From: an uncultured Cytophagales bacterium
Lineage (GTDB): Bacteria > Bacteroidota > Bacteroidia > Cytophagales > Thermonemataceae
NCBI GenBank assembly: GCA_937911505.1
Contig: CALEMF010000037.1
Coordinates: 1-59,792 of the forward strand
Direction of reading: 5' to 3'
DNA: 59,792 nt
Within the stretch, counting starts at the first letter, position 1, and the number at the start of each line of letters is the position of its first letter. The translations under genes were made by a program, and so were the position numbers. This document shows, one piece after another, positions 36,279-44,390 of the stretch. The notes below the pieces were generated by a model. It was not told the DNA's origin. It was given only the letters and a program-made list of their open reading frames with translations, and did not search any database.

Positions 36279-37859
36279 TCAGCGTTTGCTTGTTGTAGTT
36301 TTCCATTTACATACAAACATATCTGTACCACCTATCGCTTCTAAGGTGTTGGTACTTTCGTTAGGGTCAAAATCAACAATTCCTCCTGAGAGGTAACCTG
36401 TAAAGTAGAGGTTGTTAGCTGCATCTAATGTAATACTATGGCCACCTTCTTCTGCATTCTTAGCGCCAACTTGTTTCGCCCATTGGTACTTTCCATCTGT
36501 ATCTAGTTTACATATAAAAATATCCAGAGCGCCTGCCGCTGTGAGTGGGGCAGTTCCTTCTCCTGGGTCAAAATCAACCGTCTTTTCAAAATTACCTACT
36601 AGATAAATATTCCCTTTACTGTCTGACGTAATCCCCAAGCTTTCATTAGAACGTACCATTTTGAAGGGTTGATCGGAAGACCAATTATCAGCGCCTAACA
36701 GCGTACGCAGGTACGCCTCAGAAGTGAAATAGAAAGAAGGGACATCTGAGAAGTTATCTTTTTCTTTTGTACCGTTGAACTGCTTAGCCCATAGAAAATT
36801 ACCCTTTTTATCAAGCTTACCCACAAAAATATCGAAGGTACTGGTGGCAGTAAGCTCATGAGTCTTTTCACTTGAATTAAAATCGATGGTTCCGCTGAAC
36901 TTACCCGTGATATAAAGCTGCCCTGCTTGGTTCAAAGTAATCCCTGATCCTCGATCCTCCTGAGTGCTTCCAAAGGATTTGATCCACTCATACTCCCCGT
37001 TAGTAGCTATCTTACCTACAAAAATATCCGTTCCGCCTAATGCAGTAAGTGGCAGGGCCTCTTCCTCAGTATTGGGGTTAAGATAAACGGTTCCTTGGAA
37101 CTCTCCTATCAAGTAAACCTGCCCAATATCATCTGCGGTAATTTCCTTGAGGGTAAGTACTTCCAAGTTTCTTCCTCCTAGGTGTTTGGTCCATAGGTAG
37201 TTTCCATTGGTATCTAGTTTACTTATAAAAATATCTGTACCGCTCGCTGTAAGAGAGGTGGTTCCTTTTTCTAGGGTAAAATCGATCGTACGCTCAAAAC
37301 TACCTGCTAGATAAATTTGTCCAGCAGCATCTAGAGAAACACTTTTACCCACATCATTTCCTACTCCTCCCAGTTGCTTTGCCCAAACAGGTTGCCCCTC
37401 ACTATTGAATTTGGCCAGAAAAATATCAGAACGGCCCTTTGCCACCAGTGGAGGTATACCAGAGGCCTGCGCAAAATGAACGGTATCGCTAAAGCTACCT
37501 GTAACATACACATTCCCTACTTCGTCTGAGGCGATGGCGTAGCCTATATCAAAACCTGCTCCTCCCAACTGCGTTACCCAAACGGGTTGCCCTTCAGCGT
37601 CTAATTTACCTACAAAAACATCTGATTCCCCTACTGCTCTAAAGAGTTGCCCAGGAGATGTATCCCAAAAAATAGCTACCTCCCGAAAATTACCTACCAC
37701 ATAGGTATTCCCAGAAGCGTCGCTGGTAATGGCTCTTCCCTCACTAAAGCCTTTGCCGAATGCCTTTACCGCCCAACTATATGCCTGTGCCACACTACTT
37801 TGATAAATAAATAGACTCAAAAGAACAACTAAAAAGGCTTGCGTAAATGTATTTCTCAT
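36279..37859 (-). CDS. Exported SBBP-repeat beta-propeller-like protein
   Basis: This protein of about 526 residues has a signal peptide (AFLVVLLSLFIYQSSVAQ) followed by about nine SBBP-type repeats of roughly 55 residues. Each has the pattern GxxGxxVGKSVSLDAAGQIYLAGSF, FDIFVSKLD and GNYLWTKHLGG (examples ASDEVGNVYVTGSFSDTV and TADDIGQVYLIGEFQG). The repeats build a beta-propeller-like surface domain of unknown ligand. ATG 37859 gives a normal signal peptide; the 45 bases before it are in frame but encode no export signal. No type IX sorting tail is visible at the end, so it may be anchored some other way or be periplasmic. Confidence 0.75.
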   Translation of the reverse strand: MRNTFTQAFLVVLLSLFIYQSSVAQAYSWAVKAFGKGFSEGRAITSDASGNTYVVGNFREVAIFWDTSPGQLFRAVGESDVFVGKLDAEGQPVWVTQLGGAGFDIGYAIASDEVGNVYVTGSFSDTVHFAQASGIPPLVAKGRSDIFLAKFNSEGQPVWAKQLGGVGNDVGKSVSLDAAGQIYLAGSFERTIDFTLEKGTTSLTASGTDIFISKLDTNGNYLWTKHLGGRNLEVLTLKEITADDIGQVYLIGEFQGTVYLNPNTEEEALPLTALGGTDIFVGKIATNGEYEWIKSFGSTQEDRGSGITLNQAGQLYITGKFSGTIDFNSSEKTHELTATSTFDIFVGKLDKKGNFLWAKQFNGTKEKDNFSDVPSFYFTSEAYLRTLLGADNWSSDQPFKMVRSNESLGITSDSKGNIYLVGNFEKTVDFDPGEGTAPLTAAGALDIFICKLDTDGKYQWAKQVGAKNAEEGGHSITLDAANNLYFTGYLSGGIVDFDPNESTNTLEAIGGTDMFVCKWKTTTSKR

Positions 37860-37961
37860 GCTTTTATTCCGTATAAAAAGGCATCCAATATAGCCAGAAT
37901 TCATAGAAAGACCATTAAAGTGTTATGCTTGATTTACGCATGCCTGAGTGCATTTACAGCA

Positions 37962-38432
37962 TCACGCTTGCGCCAGAAAAGCACACCGCTCCTCAAAAGT
38001 AGTTTGGTCAATGGGTACGTGTACCGACTCAAATAGAGCCATTAGTTCATCAGAATGGCGAGCGGTACGCTTTTCTTTAAGGCTATAGTGGATGAATTTA
38101 ATCCAACAAATGCTTTTGAGTTCTTTCTCTGCTCGATCGAACATGCGCATCTCTGCCAATAGACTTTTAGAAGCCACTTGGACAAGTTTACTCTCTATAC
38201 TCACTTCCTCCATGACGTGTGCTGGCCTCAAATAAGCTACTTGGCTACTACTTACTACCCAGCTCTTACCCGTGGTTTGTACTTCTTTGTATACGTCCAA
38301 GTCGTAGTATTCTACGAGTTGATCTTCGCGAGCATTGATAAAGTAGTCAATGTACTTGGCGTTGTTGAGGTGATTGAAGGGGTCACAGTCTTGGAACCGC
38401 ACTTTCATTTTTTTCTTGAGAATTTTCTCCAT
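37962..38432 (-). CDS. Acyl-CoA thioesterase (hotdog, 4HBT type)
   Basis: This 156-residue hotdog-fold protein has the 4-hydroxybenzoyl-CoA thioesterase signature FQDCDPFNHLNNAKYIDYF, with the catalytic Asp in DCDPFNH and the substrate-binding Asn-His. It likely hydrolyses an acyl-CoA. It lies 30 nt downstream of the TetR gene on the same strand. A perfect palindrome overlaps its start codon, so its translation or transcription is probably repressed by the TetR protein. The acyl chain is unknown. Confidence 0.8.
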   Translation of the reverse strand: MEKILKKKMKVRFQDCDPFNHLNNAKYIDYFINAREDQLVEYYDLDVYKEVQTTGKSWVVSSSQVAYLRPAHVMEEVSIESKLVQVASKSLLAEMRMFDRAEKELKSICWIKFIHYSLKEKRTARHSDELMALFESVHVPIDQTTFEERCAFLAQA

Positions 38433-38444
38433 ACCGATCGGTAT
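38431..38444 (-). promoter_or_regulatory. TetR operator site 2, overlapping the thioesterase start
   Basis: ATACCGATCGGTAT is a perfect 14-bp palindrome. An identical 14-mer is at 39078-39091 upstream of the TetR gene. This copy overlaps the first bases of the thioesterase start codon (38430-38432) and lies in the 30-nt gap after the TetR gene. Confidence 0.75.
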
Positions 38445-38462
38445 ATTTTAGGTTAAAAAAAT

Positions 38463-39056
38463 TTATAAAATAATCTGTTTAAAAACTACCTGCTCTATAT
38501 GATCAAGGATGTCGTCAATATAACTAGGGTCGTCGTGTGTAATAGCCATGAAAACGCTGCCTTCTATCATCGTGTAGATATTTCTAGCGTAAAGACTTAC
38601 GTTAATTTTAGCGTCAAAAAGTTGGCTGTCTACGCCCTCTTGTAACACACGCGCTAGGCCGGCTATAAGCTTTAGCGAGACGGAACGCGCCTCTTGAAAA
38701 AGCCGAGGATTGATGTATTTGGTATCTACACCAACATTCAATACAGGGCATCCTCCAATGTCTTTGATGCGGTCGTAGTAAGTTCTGTAATAATTAATAA
38801 TGATTGTAAGCTTCTCTACGGCATCTCTTCCTGTTTTGACTTGGGCATTAAGCGGTGAAGTCACTCGCTTAATATTGAAGTAAAATACACGTACGGCTAG
38901 CTCTTCCTTACTGCTAAAGTTACCATAGATGGCGCCCTTGGTTAGCTGTATAGCTTCCTCCAGTGCTGAAAGGCTGGCACCCACATAACCCTGCTTATTA
39001 AAAACAGGCGCTACTTTTTCGATGATATATTCGGCGGTATCTTTTTTAGACTTCAT
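38463..39056 (-). CDS. TetR-family transcriptional repressor
   Basis: This protein of about 197 residues has a TetR N-terminal helix-turn-helix (IIEKVAPVFNKQGYVGASL, ALEEAIQLTKGAIYGNFSSKEELAVRVF) and a helical ligand-binding C-terminus. ATG 39056 gives MKSKKDTAEY, a normal TetR start; earlier in-frame codons lack a plausible start. Two identical 14-bp palindromes flank it: one in its own promoter, one at the start of the thioesterase gene. So it probably represses both genes. A fatty or aromatic acyl-CoA is a natural guess for the ligand, but that is only inference from the thioesterase neighbour. Confidence 0.88.
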   Translation of the reverse strand: MKSKKDTAEYIIEKVAPVFNKQGYVGASLSALEEAIQLTKGAIYGNFSSKEELAVRVFYFNIKRVTSPLNAQVKTGRDAVEKLTIIINYYRTYYDRIKDIGGCPVLNVGVDTKYINPRLFQEARSVSLKLIAGLARVLQEGVDSQLFDAKINVSLYARNIYTMIEGSVFMAITHDDPSYIDDILDHIEQVVFKQIIL

Positions 39057-39062
39057 TATGTA

Positions 39063-39091
39063 CAAATATAACAAAAAATACCGATCGGTAT
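39063..39091 (-). promoter_or_regulatory. TetR promoter with operator site 1
   Basis: On the minus strand TATATTTG (39070-39063) is a perfect Bacteroidota -7 element. The palindrome ATACCGATCGGTAT (39078-39091) lies directly upstream, in the region between -7 and -33, so binding would block polymerase. No clear TTTG -33 element is seen. Confidence 0.7.
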
Positions 39092-39112
39092 ATAATATTC
39101 TTATTTATCTAT

Positions 39113-39829
39113 TCAAGCAGTTCTCCAAAGAAGCCATAGCGCTCCTGCGAATAAGGCAGCAAACAACGTATTTAATAAATTTACTTGATGGTTATTTAAG
39201 TAGCCTTTTGCCTGAAGCATGGCCCCTGCCAGTGAATCGACAACATTGCCCAAAATTCCCGCTCCCCAAATTAGTAAAACGCTTAGAAAACCATAGCTTG
39301 GTAAGCCTATTAGTGCTAAACAGCCACTTGCTAAGAATCCTGCCAGACTCCCTTCTTTGCTTACGACTCCATCGGCGCCTCTCTTTCCTTTTTGCCAAGT
39401 AACGATGTGGTAATAGCGCTTCCCAAGCACATTGCCTAGTTCTGATGAAATGGTATCGCCAAGGGCTGCAGATAAACTCGCGGCCATCATCAACTCGAAA
39501 AGCGCTTGTTGTGCTGGCCAAATAAAACCTACTATTCCACACAATGCCGCTACGCCTGCATTCGATAGTACATTGCGTACAGAGCGACGCCCTTTATTGG
39601 CTTCTTCTAAACCCATTTGGTGCTTCTGCTTACGCTGCCAGTGAGAAGCCAGCGTCCCTAGGATGAAGAAGCAACCAATATAGACAATCCCTCGCCAGCT
39701 TGCCCCCAAGAAGAGGCAATAGGTAATCAACCCTCCTACTAAAGCGCCCTTTAAGTCGATCTTTTTAGTAAGTAAACTGCCAAGCGTGAGTAGTAATACA
39801 ACACCTAGTCCCCAAAAGTTTTGCTCCAT
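39113..39829 (-). CDS. DUF92 family membrane protein
   Basis: This protein of about 238 residues has roughly seven transmembrane helices and the family's recognisable pieces RRSVRNVLSNAGVAAL, AALGDTISSELGNVLGKRYY and GVVSKEGSLAGFLASG. DUF92 members include plant VTE6 phytyl-phosphate kinase; the bacterial function is unknown and may involve isoprenoid or lipid phosphates. I chose ATG 39829 over a TTG two codons earlier. It lies upstream of the TetR gene on the same strand, but the TetR promoter in the gap makes them separate units. Confidence 0.78.
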   Translation of the reverse strand: MEQNFWGLGVVLLLTLGSLLTKKIDLKGALVGGLITYCLFLGASWRGIVYIGCFFILGTLASHWQRKQKHQMGLEEANKGRRSVRNVLSNAGVAALCGIVGFIWPAQQALFELMMAASLSAALGDTISSELGNVLGKRYYHIVTWQKGKRGADGVVSKEGSLAGFLASGCLALIGLPSYGFLSVLLIWGAGILGNVVDSLAGAMLQAKGYLNNHQVNLLNTLFAALFAGALWLLWRTA

Positions 39830-39887
39830 AACCAACAGACAGCTTTTGCTTAGTGATAAGAAAGGTGATCTGAATTATCTTTTATTT

Positions 39888-40427
39888 TTATACTTGGTTA
39901 ATGATTTTTGTTTCTTTAGTCCAATTGGCACGCCTAATGGCATAAATGAGTTCATCTAAATAGTTACCATTTTTAATCAAGACCCTTTCAAACTTTCCTT
40001 CTAACACAAAGTCATTTTTTTCCAAAACTTTTTGTGAAGCAACATTTGTCCCAAATGGTCTTGCAAACACTCTGTCAATTTCAAAGGTTGTAAAGGCAAA
40101 ATCAATTGCTTGTTTGATAGCCACACTCATAATACCTTGCCCCCAGAATGGCTCTGCTAGCCAATAACCAAGTTCGGCATTTTTTCTATGTATATCATCT
40201 TGCGGGTGTATGCCAATGCTACCTACCGCTTGTCCGTCAATATCAATCGCAAAAATATGCACTGGCTTGCCTTTGCTGGCAAACGCTATAAATGCTTTCC
40301 CATTACTATCCGTGTAAGGGTAGGGAAATTTATCAGTTAAGTTTTTTGCCACATTCCAGTTGTTGGCGTACTTAACTAAGCTATCTAAGTCCGAAATGTT
40401 CCAAGGCCTGAGTTTAAATTGTATCAT
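39888..40427 (-). CDS. GNAT-family N-acetyltransferase (RimJ/RimL type)
   Basis: This 179-residue protein has the GNAT fold with the RimJ/RimL pattern: ELGYWLAEPFWGQGIMSVAI (acetyl-CoA loop region), then RVFARPFGTNVASQKVLEKNDF and FERVLIKNGNYLDELIYA. It transfers an acetyl group from acetyl-CoA to an amino group, commonly an N-terminal alanine or serine or a small-molecule amine; the substrate is unknown. It is cytosolic and stands alone between two minus-strand genes. Confidence 0.85.
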   Translation of the reverse strand: MIQFKLRPWNISDLDSLVKYANNWNVAKNLTDKFPYPYTDSNGKAFIAFASKGKPVHIFAIDIDGQAVGSIGIHPQDDIHRKNAELGYWLAEPFWGQGIMSVAIKQAIDFAFTTFEIDRVFARPFGTNVASQKVLEKNDFVLEGKFERVLIKNGNYLDELIYAIRRANWTKETKIINQV

Positions 40428-40495
40428 TTCGATTACTTTTGATTCTTACATTGGAAACTCTCTTCTTAGCAAAACTGCTGCTCCAAAAATAAAAG

Positions 40496-40521
40496 AAAAA
40501 GGTAGCGTTGGCTACCTTTTT
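40496..40521 (-). terminator. Rho-independent terminator of the subtilase gene
   Basis: An 11-bp stem with flanking A and T runs (AAAAAGGTAGC, loop GTTG, GCTACCTTTTT) lies 44 nt after the subtilase stop on the minus strand. The symmetric T/A runs make it bidirectional in principle. Confidence 0.85.
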
Positions 40522-40564
40522 CCTAATGAATTTATATAAAATCTGTGGGTTACCGCAGTACTGA

Positions 40565-42124
40565 TTATTGTAGTGCTTCTGCTACATTTACGCTACCCCA
40601 TCCGAAGCGACTGTTACGGTAAGGATAAAGCTGTGAAGCGCGAATCAATTTATCGAGTACTTGCGAACGTGATTGGTAAGGATCTTTAGACCACACCACT
40701 GCTGCAATACCTGCCAAGGTAGCTGTAGCACAAGAAGAACCTCCTACATACTCTATTTTGTTATCAGGGTAATCTGTTTGTCGAGAAAGCGTTAATGAGG
40801 TACGATCTCCGTCACCTGCTCTTTGCATAGGCAAGCTAAAATCTACCTTACTTCCATAGTGGCATACCTCACATTCTTCTAAACGAGAAGGATTGTCAGT
40901 AATCCCTGTTACGGCTACTGTCTCACTCATATTAGCAGGGAAAATCACCCCATACCAATTAGTAAAAGAAAGAGAAGTACCCGCAGCAGTGAAAATAAGT
41001 TTCCCTCTTCCGTAAGCATAACGTATCGCATCTGATACTTGCCCACTAGAGATCACATCTCCTAATGACATACTGATGATACGTACATCACTACGATTGC
41101 CTAGTAGCACCAAAGCGTCCGAAACACCTTTCTTTTCATTCCCTTCATTAATTACTACATCATTAGTACCTCTTACGGAGATCAAGTTAGCCCCATAGGC
41201 CACCCCAGTTGTACTTCTCAACGACGTATTACGAGGAGCAGCAATAAAGCCCGCCATCGACGTACCATGGCTACAGTCATCATTAGGACCATCAGGCTCA
41301 TAGTCCCACCACCACCAGAAAGAAGGATCGAACGTTCCGTATCTTTCTACATAACGATAAGGTACAAGACCACCCGTAAAGTTGGTAGTGAGGTTGATTT
41401 GACCAGGAGAAATACCTGTATCGATAAGGCCAACAGTAATATTATCACCATTGCTTTGTCCCCAAGCTTGTGGGATACCCATGTTGTAGAAGTTCCAAGG
41501 AACAATGGCATTTCCGATAGCGGTAAAGTCTTGGGTAATGCTATTGAGGTTTACAGGATTATCACCACAACCCTTACTAGAACGTTGGTTATCAGCACCT
41601 GGATCATCAATTACATAGTCAGCTACCTCTAAGTAGCGTACTTCAGGCATTTCACGTAGTGCTTCTAGTGCATTAAAGCTTTTTACCTGCATCACGAGGT
41701 AAGGGAGCGTAGGATCCGCATAGTTTCTCAACGTATTGGCGCCTAACGGCTCATTTTGTTCTGCTTCTACGATCTCACCGACACGATTAACAATTTGTTT
41801 ACGCGCGTTCACCCATTGTTCATCAGCCATATCTAGGGTATGTATACGGCTGTTAATGTCTTTCTCTCCAGCAGGTTGATAACCAATGGTCACTACCCAT
41901 TCGTTGTGCGAAAGTGCACTCCATAGGGTGTAAGTATCTACAGTTTCCCAGTTAAACACACCGCTTTCTTCTACTTTTCCTAGAATAAATTGATCCAGCG
42001 CTTCTTTGGTCATCGGATCGGAAGGGTTGTTAGATTGAAGTTGAGTTGGTGTAGCAATGTCTACAGGTTTTGAGCAACCGAGCAGACATGCTACCAGTAT
42101 TAGTAAAGTAGCATAACGCTTCAT
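40565..42124 (-). CDS. Subtilisin-like serine protease (S8), lipoprotein
   Basis: This 519-residue protein has a lipoprotein signal ending LLGC (Cys17). A prodomain-like region of about 200 residues follows, then a peptidase S8 domain with catalytic Asp235 (VGLIDTGIS), His286 (CSHGTSMAGF) and Ser464 (GGSSCATATLAG). The family's usual TSMATP is here SSCATA, so the Pro after the Ser is replaced. Cysteine pairs (DDCSHGT, EECEVCHYG) could form disulfides. It is likely anchored to the outer membrane or periplasmic face and processes proteins. No type IX sorting domain is present, and a terminator follows the gene, so it is monocistronic. Confidence 0.88.
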   Translation of the reverse strand: MKRYATLLILVACLLGCSKPVDIATPTQLQSNNPSDPMTKEALDQFILGKVEESGVFNWETVDTYTLWSALSHNEWVVTIGYQPAGEKDINSRIHTLDMADEQWVNARKQIVNRVGEIVEAEQNEPLGANTLRNYADPTLPYLVMQVKSFNALEALREMPEVRYLEVADYVIDDPGADNQRSSKGCGDNPVNLNSITQDFTAIGNAIVPWNFYNMGIPQAWGQSNGDNITVGLIDTGISPGQINLTTNFTGGLVPYRYVERYGTFDPSFWWWWDYEPDGPNDDCSHGTSMAGFIAAPRNTSLRSTTGVAYGANLISVRGTNDVVINEGNEKKGVSDALVLLGNRSDVRIISMSLGDVISSGQVSDAIRYAYGRGKLIFTAAGTSLSFTNWYGVIFPANMSETVAVTGITDNPSRLEECEVCHYGSKVDFSLPMQRAGDGDRTSLTLSRQTDYPDNKIEYVGGSSCATATLAGIAAVVWSKDPYQSRSQVLDKLIRASQLYPYRNSRFGWGSVNVAEALQ

Positions 42125-42322
42125 GAGATTGATTAAGTTTTGGTAAAAGTTGAATTAATTATCCCCGAAATGTAGCTTTTTTATTTGTAATATCCAGCAT
42201 ATGAAGCAACTTTTTATATTATTTTTTTACAATAATTTATACTTAAAGTCCAATTAATGCTTCAAGACTATTTCTACCTCATTATTTAACCCATATTCTA
42301 TAAATTGCTAGAGATCATCTCT

Positions 42323-43648
42323 TTAGTCCGACTTGGCCTCATCTAAGGCAGTTTTATAAACGTCTAAGGCTCTTTCTCTGGCTGCTTTGTGATCTACCAT
42401 AGGATCAGAATAGCTTTCCTCTCCCCATTCTTCTATCCACTGCTTGATGTATTTTTTATCAGGATCAAACTTTTTCATTTGGGAAGTAGGATTAAAAATA
42501 CGGAAATAAGGCGCAGCATCGCAGCCAGAACCAGCCGCCCATTGCCAACCACCATTATTGGCATATAAGTCATAATCAAGCAACTTCTTTGCAAAATACG
42601 CCTCTCCCCAACGCCAGTCGATTAGCAAGTGCTTTGTTAAGAAGCTCGCGGTAATCATACGCACTCGATTGTGCATGTAGCCGATCGTGTTGAGTTGGCG
42701 CATTCCAGCGTCTATAATAGGATAGCCCGTTTTTCCTTCACACCATTTTTCAAATTCTTCTTCATTGTTACGCCAAGGAATCTGGTCGTACTCTGCCCTG
42801 AAGGCAGTATCAATTACACGGGGATTGTGCCAAGTAATCATCATGTAGAAATCACGCCAGATGAGTTCGTTTAAATAGGCCTCTCCTAATCCTTGTGCTT
42901 GACGCGCCAACTCTCTAATGCTAATTGTACCAAAACGTAGGTGCACACTAAGGCGTGAGGTTCCCTTTTGGGCAGGATAATCACGGGTTTCTTTATAGTT
43001 TTTAATCAGTTTATTACTCACCGATTTGGCGGGTACTTCTATATCAGCGCGCTCGAAGCCCATCTCTTCTAAGCTTATCAGCTCTTTTTTGAAGTTTTTG
43101 AGCTCATCCACTTTGGCAAAGTGCTGGTAATGATCCTCTACCGCATAAGTAGCCAAATGGTCGTCAGTTAGTTGCTCTTTCCATTTACGGCTGTAAGGAG
43201 AAAATACACTATAGCTAGTGTCGTTATTGGTTAATATTTCACTTTTCTCAAAAATACACTGGTCTTTGAAGGTATGAAAGGCAATACCTTTTTCCTTTAG
43301 TAAATCGCCCACTAGCTTATCTCTATCTCTAGCGTAAGGCTCATAGTCGTGGTTGGTATAGACCGCCTCGATATCGAATTGCTCTATTAAAGTTGCAAAA
43401 ACCTCTTTAGGACTTCCGTACACTACGTGTATCCCGCTTTCCATCTCACGCAGTTCTGCTTGCATCGCTTCGATACATTGGTGAATAAAGGTTACACGGC
43501 CGTCATTCTTATCTTCTAGCTTATCGAGTATTTCTTTATCAAAAATAAATAAAGGTAAGGTGGGTACTCCTGATTTGAGGGCTGCATGTAAGCCTACGTT
43601 ATCAAATAATCTAAGGTCTCTTCTGAACCAAAAAAGATTAATTCTCAT
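42323..43648 (-). CDS. phr: Deoxyribodipyrimidine photolyase (class I)
   Basis: This 441-residue flavoenzyme reverses cyclobutane pyrimidine dimers with blue light. The N-terminal antenna domain opens NLFWFRRDLRLFDNVGLHAA. The FAD domain contains LNELIWRDFYMMITWHNPRV, GYPIIDAGMRQLNTIGYMHN and RVRMITASFLTKHLLIDWRW, with the Trp residues needed for electron transfer and the dimer-binding NGGWQWAAGSGCDAAPYFR. Length and motifs match class I CPD photolyases. Cryptochrome-type use cannot be excluded from sequence alone, but DNA repair is the best call. It stands alone. Confidence 0.92.
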   Translation of the reverse strand: MRINLFWFRRDLRLFDNVGLHAALKSGVPTLPLFIFDKEILDKLEDKNDGRVTFIHQCIEAMQAELREMESGIHVVYGSPKEVFATLIEQFDIEAVYTNHDYEPYARDRDKLVGDLLKEKGIAFHTFKDQCIFEKSEILTNNDTSYSVFSPYSRKWKEQLTDDHLATYAVEDHYQHFAKVDELKNFKKELISLEEMGFERADIEVPAKSVSNKLIKNYKETRDYPAQKGTSRLSVHLRFGTISIRELARQAQGLGEAYLNELIWRDFYMMITWHNPRVIDTAFRAEYDQIPWRNNEEEFEKWCEGKTGYPIIDAGMRQLNTIGYMHNRVRMITASFLTKHLLIDWRWGEAYFAKKLLDYDLYANNGGWQWAAGSGCDAAPYFRIFNPTSQMKKFDPDKKYIKQWIEEWGEESYSDPMVDHKAARERALDVYKTALDEAKSD

Positions 43649-43865
43649 GATTTTCTACTCGGTTTTATAGATATGTTTATGCGTTAGTTCATGAACTAAA
43701 CCTGTATTAATTAGTTTAAAATGAAAATTAAGTGTAGACAAAGTTTCTTTGTAGGCTAGGTGCAAAAGCATTAATAATTTTTTACATAAAGTTTACACCT
43801 GCATAATACATATTCTCTGAATTATCCTCAATTTATATTATCTTTTCATCTAAAAATAGACGCAC

Positions 43866-44369
43866 ATGGCCAAAAAAACCGCTTCTACCAAGTCAAAAAC
43901 CAGTAAATCAAAAACCGACACAAAGAAGTTAGTGAAAAAAGCCGCCCCTAGTAAAGTGGCTACGACGGAAGTAGAAATACCTTCTTTTTTTGTACCTTCT
44001 GAGATTTTACGTGTTTTTAAAAACCTCTATCCAGAAGTAGACTTAGAGCGGGTAACGTGGTCGTGGGAAGTCCCTCACAAAATCTATGAGGCCGAGTTTG
44101 AATGGCGCAGAAAAGAGTATGAAGTAGAAATCCTTACTACAGGGTATCATTACCTTACCGAGATAAGCCTACAACCAAAAGACTTACCAACGATGGTAAA
44201 AGCAGCCATCAAAACGCACTTTGCAGGCTACCAAATGGAAGAAGCTGAAAAGTTGATGTATGCCAACGGTGACGTTCACTACGAGGTAGATTTAGTAAAA
44301 GGCGATGAAAGTTTTGAAGTACACGTACGTGAAGACGGCTATGTAGTAGCTACTGGCGAAGACCTGTAA
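43866..44369 (+). CDS. PepSY-like domain protein with lysine-rich histone H1-like tail
   Basis: This 167-residue protein begins with about 32 residues very rich in Lys, Ser, Thr and Ala (AKKTASTKSKTSKSKTDTKK, LVKKAAPSK) and has no signal peptide. The rest holds two PepSY-like repeats: one around IPSFFVPSEILRVFKNLYPEVDLERVTWSWE with FEWRRKEYEVEILTTG, and a second around AGYQMEEAEKLMYANGDVHYEVDLVKGDESFEVHV. PepSY-like domains of Bacteroidota are usually exported; here the basic tail and lack of a signal suggest a cytosolic, perhaps DNA- or RNA-associated protein. The ATG at 43866 is the only start before the domain, so the tail is genuinely encoded. It lies 21 nt before the CoA-transferase gene. 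Confidence 0.65.
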   Translation: MAKKTASTKSKTSKSKTDTKKLVKKAAPSKVATTEVEIPSFFVPSEILRVFKNLYPEVDLERVTWSWEVPHKIYEAEFEWRRKEYEVEILTTGYHYLTEISLQPKDLPTMVKAAIKTHFAGYQMEEAEKLMYANGDVHYEVDLVKGDESFEVHVREDGYVVATGEDL

Positions 44370-44390
44370 TAACCCTTTAACCTTATATTT

